Shown piece after piece: positions 8,449 to 16,908 of a stretch of 64,000 bases of DNA. Every line of letters starts with the position of its first letter. Position 1 is the first letter of the stretch. This stretch comes from Chitinophaga barathri (GTDB lineage: Bacteria > Bacteroidota > Bacteroidia > Chitinophagales > Chitinophagaceae), in assembly GCF_003807585.1 (NCBI RefSeq), contig NZ_RMBX01000010.1, positions 248,001 through 312,000 of the forward strand. The letters are read 5' to 3'. The notes beneath the pieces were generated by a model. That model was not told the DNA's origin, did no database searches, and was given only the letters and a program-made list of their open reading frames with translations. The translations under genes were made by a program, and so were the position numbers.

Positions 8449-10071
8449 ATGAGACGCATATTCCCCGCACTATTGTTTATCCTTTTCGGCATTACCACCT
8501 ATGGCCAGCAATTCACCCGGCAGGACACGCTGCGGGGAACACTCACGGCAGACCGCGCCTGGTGGGACGTAACGTTTTACGACCTTAACGTGCGCATCAA
8601 CCCCACGGAAAAATCCATCGAAGGCACCAATGTGATCTCTTACCGCGTGATAAAACCATCCCGGCGTATGCAGATAGACCTGCAATCGCCGCTCATCCTG
8701 GACAAAGCCGTGCAGAACGGGCAGGAACTGGCGGTGACCAAAGACGGCAACGCCTGGTTTATCACGCTCAAGGCCACCCAGGCGGCAAACTCCATCCAGC
8801 AGCTTACGCTCACTTATCACGGCGTACCCCGTGAAGCCAAACGCGCTCCCTGGGATGGCGGCATCGTCTGGGGCAAGGATTCCCTCGGCCGCCCCTGGAT
8901 CGCTACGGCCTGCCAGGGCCTCGGGGCCAGCGTATGGTGGCCGAACAAAGATCACCAGACGGAAGAGCCGGACAGCATGCGCATCCGCGTGACCGTGCCG
9001 GCCGGGCTCAACAATGTGTCCAACGGCAGGCTGAAACACGAAGAAACCAATTCGGACAATACCGTGACCACTACCTGGTACGTGAGCAACCCGATCAATA
9101 ACTACGATGTGGCGCTGAACATCGGGCATTATAAACACTTCTCGGACAAATACCAGGGCGAAAAAGGCCCGCTGGACCTGGATTACTGGGTGCTGGATTA
9201 CAACCTCGACCGCGCGCGTACGCACTTTGAAGTGGTGAAGCCCATGATGAAATGTTTTGAGCATTGGTTCGGGCCGTATCCTTTTTATGAGGACAGCTAC
9301 AAGCTGGTGGAAACGCCGCACCTGGGCATGGAACACCAGAGCGCCGTGGCCTATGGCAATCAGTATAAAATGGGATACCGCGGTACGGACCTCTCCGGCA
9401 CCGGCTGGGGCCTGAAGTGGGATTTTATCATCATCCACGAAAGCGGCCACGAGTGGTTCGGGAACAATATCACGACCAAAGACATCGGCGATATGTGGGT
9501 GCATGAATCCTTCACGAACTATTCCGAAACCATTTTCCTCGGATGCGAATACGGCAAAGACGCGGCCAACGCCTACGTACAAGGCATCCGCAGCAAGATC
9601 GCGAACGATAAACCGATCATTGGCCAGTATGGCGTGAACGAAGAAGGCTCCGGCGATATGTACCCCAAAGGTTCAAATATGCTGCATACCATCCGCCAGA
9701 TCATCGACAACGATGAAACTTTCCGGAAGATCCTGCGCGGGCTGAACAAAACTTTCTACCACAAAACTGTGACCACTGCCGAGGTAGAACAATACATCAA
9801 CAAAAACAGCGGCAAAAACTTCGATAAGGTGTTTGACCAGTACCTGCGGAGAAAAGACCCGCCCGTATTTGAATACTCGCTGGAGGGCAACCAGCTGCGT
9901 TACCGCTGGGTGGCGGAAGTAAAAGGATTTGACATGCCGTTAAAAGTAGACCTTGGAGACGGTAAAGAACAATTCATCCAGCCGGGCACGGAATGGAAAA
10001 CAATTGCGGTAAAGGATGCCGCGAAATTTGCGGTGGATAAGAATTTTTATGTGAAGATCAGGAAGGTATAA
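8449..10071 (+). CDS. M1 family zinc metallopeptidase, secreted
   Basis: 540 residues from the ATG at 8449. A TTG 24 bases upstream is open in frame, but the ATG gives a clean signal peptide (MRRIFPALLFILFGITTYGQ), so I prefer it. The N-terminal beta domain holds the GMEHQSAVAYG motif near 293, the family's exopeptidase-type motif. The zinc site is HESGH (His330, Glu331, His334) with a second Glu in WVHESFTNYSE. It should remove N-terminal residues from peptides in the periplasm. It is shorter than aminopeptidase N, having only a short C-terminal domain, which is common in Bacteroidota. A hairpin follows at 10101-10136. Confidence 0.9.
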   Translation: MRRIFPALLFILFGITTYGQQFTRQDTLRGTLTADRAWWDVTFYDLNVRINPTEKSIEGTNVISYRVIKPSRRMQIDLQSPLILDKAVQNGQELAVTKDGNAWFITLKATQAANSIQQLTLTYHGVPREAKRAPWDGGIVWGKDSLGRPWIATACQGLGASVWWPNKDHQTEEPDSMRIRVTVPAGLNNVSNGRLKHEETNSDNTVTTTWYVSNPINNYDVALNIGHYKHFSDKYQGEKGPLDLDYWVLDYNLDRARTHFEVVKPMMKCFEHWFGPYPFYEDSYKLVETPHLGMEHQSAVAYGNQYKMGYRGTDLSGTGWGLKWDFIIIHESGHEWFGNNITTKDIGDMWVHESFTNYSETIFLGCEYGKDAANAYVQGIRSKIANDKPIIGQYGVNEEGSGDMYPKGSNMLHTIRQIIDNDETFRKILRGLNKTFYHKTVTTAEVEQYINKNSGKNFDKVFDQYLRRKDPPVFEYSLEGNQLRYRWVAEVKGFDMPLKVDLGDGKEQFIQPGTEWKTIAVKDAAKFAVDKNFYVKIRKV

Positions 10072-10100
10072 ACAACAAGCCGCTTCAAGTTAAAATAACA

Positions 10101-10136
10101 ATAATGCCGCCGTGGGTTACTCTCCGGCGGCATTAT
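10101..10136 (+). terminator. Hairpin after the M1 peptidase gene
   Basis: ATAATGCCGCCG (10101-10112) pairs with CGGCGGCATTAT (10125-10136), a perfect 12-base stem. The following T-run is weak. Confidence 0.65.
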
Positions 10137-10214
10137 TATGTCTCAAAAAACCGTTAAAATTTAATACAGTAACTTCAATCAGATCAAAATAGCAAGAAAC
10201 AGGTTGTACAGGGT

Positions 10215-11147
10215 ATGAAAACGAGTGAGATTTGTAATAAAAAAACAATGCACCATTACGAGAAAATAGCTGCCGCCATCGCATACATTTACGCGAATCA
10301 TACGGAACAGCCCTCGCTGGATGATATTGCCGCAGCTGTACACCTGAGCCCGTATCATTTTCAACGCCTCTTTACGGAATGGGCCGGCGTAAGCCCGAAG
10401 AAGTTCCTCCAATATATCAGCCTGCAACATGCAAAGGGTTTGCTGGCAAAAGATTATACCGTGGAACAGGCTACTTTTGAAACCGGCCTTTCCGGCACCA
10501 GCCGCCTGCACGATATGTTCGTGAACCTGGAAGCGATGACGCCCGGTGAATACCGCAACGGCGGTGAAGCCCTCTCCATCCGCTACACATTTATAGACAC
10601 CGTATTTGGTCCTATGCTGGCCGCCGCCACAGACAAAGGCATCTGCTCTATCGCGTTTGCGGACAACCGTACTGCCGCGCTTGAAGACCTCCGCCTTCAA
10701 TGGCCCAATGCTTCATTCAAAGAAGAAGATTCTCCCTTTACAGATGATGTAAAGGAATATTTCGGGGAGATAAAAACGGACATACAGGAAGACCAGGTCC
10801 GTGGCGCAAAACAAGCGACTAAAGCAAAAAATGAAAAAGCCATCCGCCTGCATGTGAAAGCCACGCCTTTCCAGCTGAAGGTTTGGGAAGCGCTGCTGAA
10901 AGTACCCGCCGGCGAAGTGGCTACCTATTCCCGCATCGCACAGCAGATAGATCATCCCAAGGCGGCCCGTGCTGTAGGTACTGCCGTAGGTGACAATCCG
11001 GTGGCCTATCTTATCCCCTGCCATCGTGTAATAAAATCTACAGGTATATTTGGCGGTTACCACTGGGGGCCTGTACGGAAAACCGCCATTCTTGGCTGGG
11101 AATCCGCTAAAAACCAGGCCGTTGCCCTTTCTACTGCTGAAGAATAA
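10215..11147 (+). CDS. Ada-type protein: AraC helix-turn-helix plus methylated-DNA cysteine methyltransferase
   Basis: 310 residues. An AraC-type DNA-binding domain (about 15-105, SLDDIAAAVHLSPYHFQRLF) is followed by a methyltransferase domain (about 120-305) with the alkyl-acceptor site PCHRV at Cys269. It should repair O6-methylguanine in DNA by suicidal transfer and may regulate transcription. The N-terminal zinc domain of classic Ada, which repairs phosphotriesters and switches the regulator on, is absent. A stand-alone version of that domain is encoded at 37584-37862. An internal ATG at 10248 (MHHYEK) is an equally good start. The NTF2-like gene starts 45 bases downstream and may be co-transcribed. 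Confidence 0.88.
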   Translation: MKTSEICNKKTMHHYEKIAAAIAYIYANHTEQPSLDDIAAAVHLSPYHFQRLFTEWAGVSPKKFLQYISLQHAKGLLAKDYTVEQATFETGLSGTSRLHDMFVNLEAMTPGEYRNGGEALSIRYTFIDTVFGPMLAAATDKGICSIAFADNRTAALEDLRLQWPNASFKEEDSPFTDDVKEYFGEIKTDIQEDQVRGAKQATKAKNEKAIRLHVKATPFQLKVWEALLKVPAGEVATYSRIAQQIDHPKAARAVGTAVGDNPVAYLIPCHRVIKSTGIFGGYHWGPVRKTAILGWESAKNQAVALSTAEE

Positions 11148-11192
11148 CCGCCGGCTGGCCTCCCGTTTGCAGGGTTATACAAAACCCGTGTT

Positions 11193-11642
11193 ATGAACAA
11201 GAAAAAGATCAGGTCTTTTTTTGCCGAATACGAAAGACGTTTTAATGACTCGCTTGCCGGTAATCCCCTTGATGTGGATGCGATGGTGGCCGATTTTGCG
11301 GAATATGTAGTCGGCTCTGGTCCCACCGGCGTTATGGGAGGGAAAAATGATGAATCCTACCGGGAAATGATCGCGAAAAATGAAGACCACTATCGGAGCA
11401 TTGGCGCGAAATACATGAAAGTGAAGGATGTTGAGGTAACGGAACTGGATGATCTTCACGCTGCTGCAAAGGTGTATTGGGATTCTGGTTATGAGAAAGA
11501 CGGTAAAAAGATCACCATTGATTTTTCCGTGATCTATATCCTCACATTCCTGCATAACGAGATCAAAATATTTGCGTTCATTTCCGGCGACGAAGAAAAA
11601 GTATTGAAGGAACACGGCCTGATGCCGGAAGAAAAATCGTAG
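11193..11642 (+). CDS. Uncharacterised protein, possible NTF2/SnoaL-like fold
   Basis: 149 residues, no signal peptide. The N-terminal helix (IRSFFAEYERRFNDSLAG) followed by alternating beta-rich segments resembles the cone-shaped NTF2-like fold used by many small enzymes and binding proteins. I recognise no catalytic motif. It lies between the Ada-type gene and the DUF721 gene on the same strand. The fold assignment is from pattern only. Confidence 0.55.
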   Translation: MNKKKIRSFFAEYERRFNDSLAGNPLDVDAMVADFAEYVVGSGPTGVMGGKNDESYREMIAKNEDHYRSIGAKYMKVKDVEVTELDDLHAAAKVYWDSGYEKDGKKITIDFSVIYILTFLHNEIKIFAFISGDEEKVLKEHGLMPEEKS

Positions 11643-11661
11643 TTCCTGTCCCGCATTCCCT

Positions 11662-11669
11662 TACCTTTG
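11662..11669 (+). promoter_or_regulatory. Bacteroidota -7 element (TACCTTTG) for the DUF721 gene
   Basis: Exact TAnnTTTG match ending 4 bases before the ATG at 11674. That arrangement would give a leaderless or nearly leaderless transcript, or favour the internal ATG at 11695. Confidence 0.5.
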
Positions 11670-11673
11670 CAAG

Positions 11674-11961
11674 ATGCGAAACAGAGTAGTCAGCATGGGA
11701 GATGCGTTGAAGGAATACCTGAACAAAAGCCGGTTCAAACCCAGGCTGATGGAGGTGCGCATCCAGGAGAACTGGGAACAGGTAGTGGGCAAAACCATTG
11801 CCCGTTACACGGAGAGCGTTCAGCTGTTCGACGGTAAGCTGGTGATCACCACCACGGTGGCGCCGCTGAAACAGGAGCTTAACTATTCCAAAGAAAGGAT
11901 CATCAAGCTGGTGAACGATATGCTGGGAGAAGAGATCGTAAAGGAAGTGATGATCCGTTAG
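11674..11961 (+). CDS. DUF721 (DciA-like) protein
   Basis: 95 residues matching the DUF721 core: SMGDALKEYLNKSRFKP, then IQENWEQVVGKTIARYTE, LVITTTVAPLKQELNYSKE, and a C-terminal IVKEVMIR strand. The family includes DciA, the helicase-loading protein of bacteria lacking DnaC, and in Bacteroidota is often found near recF. A role in replication initiation is plausible by family only. The start is at 11674 or, if the promoter at 11662-11669 gives a later transcript start, at the ATG 11695. Its last 4 bases overlap the end of the convergent DUF4252 gene. Confidence 0.82.
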   Translation: MRNRVVSMGDALKEYLNKSRFKPRLMEVRIQENWEQVVGKTIARYTESVQLFDGKLVITTTVAPLKQELNYSKERIIKLVNDMLGEEIVKEVMIR

Positions 11962-12539
11962 AGCGACGTTTTGGGTTCGGTGGCTGCCACGTCTTTGTCT
12001 TTCGCCACCGGTTTTTCTTCATCTTTTACCCTTTGATTTATTTTATTGGCAATGCGGGACAGATCGTCCATGGTCAGTTTCGTTTTCAGGTGCACCATCA
12101 CCATTTCCCCTTCTTCCTGGATCAATACCACGAGATTGTCGATGCGGTCGTCCGTTTTGGCATTGCTCAGCAGTTGCACATGGCCGTCCTCATGGCGGAT
12201 CTCCATCAGGGATTCGAATTTGCCTTCGGTATACAGGTCCTGTTTCAGTTTGGCGACAGACTCGCGGGACACGGCTTCCCCATTATCCATTTCGATCGTC
12301 CAGAGTTTCACGCTTTTCACTTTTTTTACCAGTAGTTTCAGTTCACGCGCATCCCCTTCCCAGGCGCTGCCGGGTATGAACCAGCTTACGATGCGCAGGG
12401 GCAGGAAGCTGAGGCCGATGCGGTGGGTTTCGGCCACGCTGCAATGTTCGTTGGTGAACTGGCGCAGCTGTTTGCGTTGGGCGGAGGCGCTGATGGCCAT
12501 CATGCAGGCAAGGGCGGAAAGTACAAGTACGCGTTTCAT
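11958..12539 (-). CDS. DUF4252 family secreted protein (second copy of the operon)
   Basis: 193 residues, signal peptide ending ASASAQ (about 20). The body has the DUF4252 layout: alternating strands, TIEMDNGEAVSRESVAKLKQ, then EIRHEDGHVQLLSN and VLIQEEGEMVMVHLKTKLTMDDLSRIA-type repeats. Function unknown. It is the last gene of a minus-strand cluster: sigma factor, anti-sigma-like protein, DUF4252, DUF4252. The stop overlaps the convergent DUF721 gene by 4 bases. Confidence 0.82.
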   Translation of the reverse strand: MKRVLVLSALACMMAISASAQRKQLRQFTNEHCSVAETHRIGLSFLPLRIVSWFIPGSAWEGDARELKLLVKKVKSVKLWTIEMDNGEAVSRESVAKLKQDLYTEGKFESLMEIRHEDGHVQLLSNAKTDDRIDNLVVLIQEEGEMVMVHLKTKLTMDDLSRIANKINQRVKDEEKPVAKDKDVAATEPKTSL

Positions 12540-12622
12540 ACAGGAGTATTTTGAAGGGTAATAATGGATTGATTGAATGATATCGGAAATACGCCGTGGA
12601 TGGATACGGCGTGTTTCTTTTG

Positions 12623-13156
12623 TTATTTTTTCCCTTTGCCGCCTTTGTCCCTGAGCTGGCCCAGGTTCTGGAAGCCGTCTATGTTCATGCCCCCGGCGAT
12701 TTCGCTGATCTCGGCGATGCTGAAATCCCCGAAAATGGTGAGCGCGACAAATTCATCGGAGCTGCCCACGAGCATCACCAGTTCCTGGATATTGCCTTTG
12801 GCGTTTTCGCGCACCATAAATTTAAGGTCAGTGTCCTTGTCGCGGACAGACATCAGCTCTTCCATGCCCCCGGTGAGGAATTGTGCGGCTTCGCGGTACA
12901 GTTTCTGGCCGTCTTTGGTATCTTCCTTGATCAGGATGCGCAGGCCTTTGAGTTTGCTGGCGAGTGCGGTCACCTTTTTGGCATCAGGATCGTCTATCGA
13001 GAATTTCGAGAACATGTTGAACATTTTCGGCGTGATATTGATCACGGTAAAAGATTCATCATCCTGGTATTTCTGGAAGAATTTGTCGATCGAGCTTTGC
13101 GCCAGCGCAAGTTCGCTGCTGCACAAAACACATATGATCATGAGAATCCTTTTCAT
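12623..13156 (-). CDS. DUF4252 family secreted protein (first copy of the operon)
   Basis: 177 residues with signal peptide ending ALAQ (20), then SIDKFFQKYQDDESFTVINI and MFNMFSKFSIDDP, classic DUF4252 sequence. The second half carries VMLVGSSDEFVALTIFGDFSIAEI, parallel to the paralogue at 11958-12539. The C-terminus is rich in Lys/Gly. The constant linkage of DUF4252 pairs to an ECF sigma factor suggests that they are its regulon or part of its signalling; that is inference. Confidence 0.85.
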   Translation of the reverse strand: MKRILMIICVLCSSELALAQSSIDKFFQKYQDDESFTVINITPKMFNMFSKFSIDDPDAKKVTALASKLKGLRILIKEDTKDGQKLYREAAQFLTGGMEELMSVRDKDTDLKFMVRENAKGNIQELVMLVGSSDEFVALTIFGDFSIAEISEIAGGMNIDGFQNLGQLRDKGGKGKK

Positions 13157-13209
13157 TGTTTAAAAGTTTGGTTCCTGTAAATTGTTGATATGCAGTTCTA
13201 GAATAGCCA

Positions 13210-13740
13210 TTAATTACGATTGCCCTGTACCATCTCCTGCGCTTCATTGAAGTAGCTCAGTTTTTCCATTTCTTTTTTCCCTTTGTTCAGGTTGCGGCTG
13301 AGGATCTGGAGGGCGCGTTGTGTCTGTTCGTAAGCCAGTTTCGGATCGCTGTAGGTATCCTTGAAGGCTACGGTGCTGTCGTTGGATTGGTTCAGTTTTA
13401 CGGTGAACCTGTCCACGGAGTATACGATACCCGCTGCGGCGAGCAGTACGGCCGCGTATTTCATCCATCCCTGCCAGAACGGGCGGATGATCTTTGTTTC
13501 TGTTTCCCATGGCGCCGGGCGGTCTGTGAACAGCTCGGGCATGTTGATCACCTCTTCTATCTCCCCTCCTTCTGCCGCATGGAAGTACCGGAACAAGGGG
13601 GCTGCCTCCTGCAGGTCCGCAGGCAAAGGTCCTTCGTGAGCGGCGTAAAATACGCGCAGCTCAGATTCCTCGGCTTCGGTGGTCTCGCAGGCCCAGTACT
13701 TTTCCAGTAAGGCCCTGATGTTATTGTATTCCATATACAT
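13210..13740 (-). CDS. Membrane-anchored anti-sigma-like protein
   Basis: About 176 residues from the ATG at 13740 (MYMEYNN; a second ATG at 13734). A GTG further upstream is open but would sit deep in the sigma gene. The N-terminal about 95 residues are cytoplasmic and acidic (YWACETTEAEESELRVFY), followed by one transmembrane segment (WMKYAAVLLAAAGIVYSV) and a periplasmic tail. This matches the Bacteroidota pattern of an inhibitor encoded just after its ECF sigma factor. Its start overlaps the sigma stop by about 20 bases, so translation is probably coupled. Confidence 0.8.
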   Translation of the reverse strand: MYMEYNNIRALLEKYWACETTEAEESELRVFYAAHEGPLPADLQEAAPLFRYFHAAEGGEIEEVINMPELFTDRPAPWETETKIIRPFWQGWMKYAAVLLAAAGIVYSVDRFTVKLNQSNDSTVAFKDTYSDPKLAYEQTQRALQILSRNLNKGKKEMEKLSYFNEAQEMVQGNRN

Positions 13741-14236
13741 GCAGATTTTGTAATTGTTCCCGCACCTGTTTTCTCGCACGGTGCAGGTTCACTTTTACTT
13801 CACTCAGTTCTATTTCAAGTACCTCGCCTATCTCCTGGTAGCTCAGGCCGTCTATGTCCCGCAGCTGGAGAATGGTCCGGTATTTCTCCGGTAATTTATG
13901 GATGGCGCCGTGCACCCTCCGCATCAGATCACTTTTTTCAGTGCTCTGATGCGGGCTGTTGTGGGTGGCGGGCACTTCGCCGGCACGGTCCAGGTCGTCA
14001 GTTACCCTGTACTTCCGGCTTTTGATCTTGTCCAGCGCCAGGTTCCGCGTGATGCGCATGCACCAGGCTTCCAGGTTCTGAAGCTCGCCCATTTTATCTT
14101 TATTGTTCCACACCTTCACGAAGGCATCCTGGATAATATCCTTCGCATCCTCCTCATTGCCCAACAGGCGCAGCGCGAAGCGGTACAGCTTCTCCCTGAA
14201 AGGCATAATTAAAGAGATAAATACTTCGGACGACAT
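13721..14236 (-). CDS. ECF-type RNA polymerase sigma factor
   Basis: 171 residues. Region 2 (about 10-80) has RFALRLLGNEEDAKDIIQDAF and AWCMRITRNLALDKIK. Region 4 (about 110-162) has LPEKYRTILQLRDIDGLSYQEIGEVL and a helix-turn-helix ending VNLHRARKQ. It directs RNA polymerase to a small regulon and should be held by the membrane protein encoded next. First gene of a four-gene cluster. No clear TAnnTTTG promoter is visible upstream; the gene may use its own sigma factor. Confidence 0.92.
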   Translation of the reverse strand: MSSEVFISLIMPFREKLYRFALRLLGNEEDAKDIIQDAFVKVWNNKDKMGELQNLEAWCMRITRNLALDKIKSRKYRVTDDLDRAGEVPATHNSPHQSTEKSDLMRRVHGAIHKLPEKYRTILQLRDIDGLSYQEIGEVLEIELSEVKVNLHRARKQVREQLQNLHVYGIQ

Positions 14237-14636
14237 ATCACAGTTTTAGTTTGGCGGAAGGAAGCACTCCTTTCAAATGTGTTACATAAAGAAGACGACT
14301 GCCAAAATGCTTTGTTACAAAATAATAGAAAATATTTCCGTTAGATTGATTATCAGCTATTTAGGATTTAACATCTGTTAAATTAAACCTATAATACCTG
14401 TTTTATATTCTTCTTAACAGCTTTACGGGTAGTTTGGATGTACATACACTGGTAAGGTAAACCGGATTGTAAAGCAACGGCGCGGAAAACAATACAAAGC
14501 AAGCTGTGTGGCGGGGATGTTTAAAGTAAAGTGAATTCACAAAAGATCTTGCAGATGTAATGCAAAGCGGAAACCTGCTTCTTTTGTACAGCTGTCGGTG
14601 TGGCCTGGCCCACCGGCAGTTTCATTTTAAAACATG
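14237..14636. other. AT-rich intergenic region, no gene
   Basis: About 400 bases between the sigma gene (starting leftwards) and the end of the permease gene. It contains no open frame with a plausible start. The sigma operon promoter must be here. An imperfect hairpin (CTGTCGGTG against CACCGGCAG, 14592-14619) lies past the permease stop but lacks a T-run. Confidence 0.45.
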
Positions 14637-15695
14637 TCAGCTGCTCAGCCTGATGCGCGGGTCCACGATGCTATATAGCAGGTCAGCCACCAGGTTGATG
14701 ATCACAAATATCCCGGCCGTCACCAGTACGGCGCCCATTACTACAGGGAAGTCGAATTTTTCCAGCGCGTCCACCGTCACCTTGCCTATCCCCTTCCAGC
14801 CGAAAATGTATTCTACAAAAAACGCACCCGCCAGCAACTCCGCAAACCAGCCGGTAATAGCCGTGATCACAGGATTGAGCGCATTGCGCAGCGCATGTTT
14901 GTAAAGTATCACGGGGCTGCTCAATCCTTTGGCATAAGCCGTGCGGATATAATCCTGGTTCAGCACGTCCAGCATGGCGCTGCGGGTAAGCTGCACGATG
15001 ATGGCCAGCGGCCGGATGCCCAGCGTAATGGCGGGCAGTATAAGATTACGGATGTTGAGGATGCGCCCTTCGAACGGATCGATGTCGAACAGGCTGCCGG
15101 TCATGTGGAGGCCCGTGTAATCTGTGAGCACAAACCCAAAGACATACGCCAGCACGATGCCGGTGAAAAACGATGGCGCGGAAATACCGATCACACTGGC
15201 GAATACGGCCCCGGTATCCATCCAGGTGTTTTGTTTGACCGCTGATAAGATCCCCAGCGCAATACCCGCGACAGTGGCGAAAATCATCGCCGCCAACGCC
15301 AGTACCAGCGTACCCGGCAGGGCTTCCATCAATATCTCCCACACGTCTTTTTTGCCCTGGTAACTCCTCCGGAGGTAAGGCGTTTTCAGCACCAGCGCCT
15401 TATCGCCGCCCGTGCTGAAAAGCGCCACACCATTCAGCGATTCTTTCAGGTCCTGCCGGGTATGGATACCCAGCGGGCTCAGATCGTTGAGATACAGGAG
15501 GAACTGTATGCCTTTCGGCTGATCGAGATGAAGCTCCTTCCGCACATTTTCCAGGGACGTGAGGTCCGTGCGCTGCCCCAGCGTAAGCCGCGCGGGGTCC
15601 GCCGGCAGTACATTAAACAGCAGGAAAATAACGATCACCACCCCCAGGAGTACCAGGATGCCGTAACCGAGTTTGCGGAGGAAGAAGCGGAACAT
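14637..15695 (-). CDS. ABC transporter permease (OppB/DppB type)
   Basis: 352 residues, inner-membrane permease with about six helices. The N-terminus (FFLRKLGYGILVLLGVVIVIFLLFNVLPADPAR) is diagnostic of DppB-type subunits, and the binding-protein-dependent transport signature lies near AYAKGLSSPVILYKHALRNAL. A soluble insertion (about 50-130) after the first helix is longer than in enterobacterial DppB. No OppC or ATPase gene is nearby. Its ATG overlaps the preceding BT_3928 stop by one base (TAATG), so the two are translationally coupled. Confidence 0.9.
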   Translation of the reverse strand: MFRFFLRKLGYGILVLLGVVIVIFLLFNVLPADPARLTLGQRTDLTSLENVRKELHLDQPKGIQFLLYLNDLSPLGIHTRQDLKESLNGVALFSTGGDKALVLKTPYLRRSYQGKKDVWEILMEALPGTLVLALAAMIFATVAGIALGILSAVKQNTWMDTGAVFASVIGISAPSFFTGIVLAYVFGFVLTDYTGLHMTGSLFDIDPFEGRILNIRNLILPAITLGIRPLAIIVQLTRSAMLDVLNQDYIRTAYAKGLSSPVILYKHALRNALNPVITAITGWFAELLAGAFFVEYIFGWKGIGKVTVDALEKFDFPVVMGAVLVTAGIFVIINLVADLLYSIVDPRIRLSS

Positions 15696-16792
15696 TATTT
15701 AAAATCAGGTATGTCGTTATAATGCCATTTGCCTTTGATCACGGATTTTTCCAGCAGCAGCAGGCAGGGTGTGCTGCGCCCGGCCGTTTTGATAGCGGTG
15801 CCGTCCATCTGCAGGAACTGGAAATCGATGCCGCGTTCTTTCTGGAACTGTTCCACCTGTGCTTTGGTGGAGCTGGTTACGCCAAACAGCATGATCTTTC
15901 CTTCTTTGAACTGCTGCTGCAGGGCCTGCATCTTTTTCTCCCACCCTTTCCCGGCACTGCTTACGTCGCGTACAAGGAACAGGTACACAGGCAGGGATTC
16001 CATCAGCACGCCGCGGTTCATATTATTGCCGTCAAAGTCGGTGAGCACAAAGTCTTTGATAGCGGGCTCGGCATTGCCTTTTTTGATCAGTTTGTCTTTA
16101 CGGTCTACAAATTTCCAGGTACTGTCCTGCCAGGGATAGTTCTCATCGGTGAACTCCTGCTGTTTGCCGTCTTTTTCGTAGATCAGCACCATCTTAAACA
16201 CGTCCGGCGTGGAGCCGGGGGGCACTTTCATTTTCTCCATGATGTTGTTGCCTACTTTGTAAGGCAGGCAGTCCACGATGGGGAGGTGCGCCAGCGTATA
16301 CCATTGCAGCGCCACGGGGAACAGGATGGCCAGCGCCATGACGATGTTCGTAACGCGGGGGCCGAATACGGGCTTGATGCGTTTGTGATAGATAAAGATC
16401 ACGAGGATCATCACCAGCAGGATGAGATCTTTGTAAAAAGACTGGTCCGCCGTGAGTTTGATGCAGTCACCAAAACAGCCGCACTCGCGTATCTCCCCGC
16501 TGAACAGGGCGAAGCCGGTGAGGAAGGTGAAAAATATGATGAGGATCAGTAGCAGGAAGGAGAAGAACCGCATGCGGTAACCCAGCAGCACGGCAAATCC
16601 CGCGATGATCTCAAATGCGTTCATAACCAGGGAAAAGGTCAGGGAGGCCGGTATCAGGAAGTGCAGGTGCAGCACTTCAAAAAACTCGTCCATTTTATAA
16701 CTGAGGCCCAGCGGGTCGTTGGCTTTGATCAGCCCGGAAAAAATAAACAGTACGCCTACAAGGATGCGGAATAGGATCAGGATCAGTTTCAT
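15695..16792 (-). CDS. BT_3928 family protein: DoxX/MauE-like membrane domain plus thioredoxin-like domain
   Basis: 365 residues. Four to five transmembrane helices (about 1-165) form a DoxX/MauE-type domain beginning ILFRILVGVLFIFSGLIKANDP, with the cysteine motif CGCFGDC near residue 110. The rest (about 230-365) is a thioredoxin-like fold without a CXXC active site (VYLFLVRDVSSAGKGW then MLFGVTSS, and RSTPCLLLLEKS). The family is widespread in Bacteroidota and its function is unknown; electron transfer to disulphides is a reasonable guess. It overlaps the permease start by one base. Confidence 0.85.
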   Translation of the reverse strand: MKLILILFRILVGVLFIFSGLIKANDPLGLSYKMDEFFEVLHLHFLIPASLTFSLVMNAFEIIAGFAVLLGYRMRFFSFLLLILIIFFTFLTGFALFSGEIRECGCFGDCIKLTADQSFYKDLILLVMILVIFIYHKRIKPVFGPRVTNIVMALAILFPVALQWYTLAHLPIVDCLPYKVGNNIMEKMKVPPGSTPDVFKMVLIYEKDGKQQEFTDENYPWQDSTWKFVDRKDKLIKKGNAEPAIKDFVLTDFDGNNMNRGVLMESLPVYLFLVRDVSSAGKGWEKKMQALQQQFKEGKIMLFGVTSSTKAQVEQFQKERGIDFQFLQMDGTAIKTAGRSTPCLLLLEKSVIKGKWHYNDIPDFK

Positions 16793-16808
16793 CCGTTATT
16801 ATTTGTCT

Positions 16809-16882
16809 TTTTTAAAGGTCGGATGGAACCTCGCTCGCGCTCGGTTTCATCTATTAGTTCTTTTTAAAGGTTGGATAGAACC
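16809..16882. repeat. Two direct repeats, each starting a small hairpin
   Basis: TTTTTAAAGGTCGGATGGAACC (16809-16830) recurs as TTTTTAAAGGTTGGATAGAACC at 16861-16882, 52 bases apart. Each copy opens an imperfect hairpin: GATGGAACC with GGTTTCATC, and GATAGAACC with GGTTCATATC. The pair lies between DUF1599 and BT_3928. Confidence 0.75.
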
Positions 16883-16908
16883 CCGCGGTTCATATCAGGC
16901 TCAAAATA

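Noticed and set aside
8470..9582. A 370-codon open frame on the minus strand
   Set aside because: It lies wholly opposite the M1 peptidase, whose catalytic motifs are intact; the antisense product has no signal peptide or known domain.
13741..13779. GTG start extending the anti-sigma-like gene by 13 codons
   Set aside because: It would lie deep inside the sigma factor gene; the ATG at 13740 or 13734 gives a normal overlap and N-terminus.
14592..14619. Hairpin past the OppB-like permease as terminator
   Set aside because: The stem is imperfect and has no T-run on the minus strand, so I did not call it.
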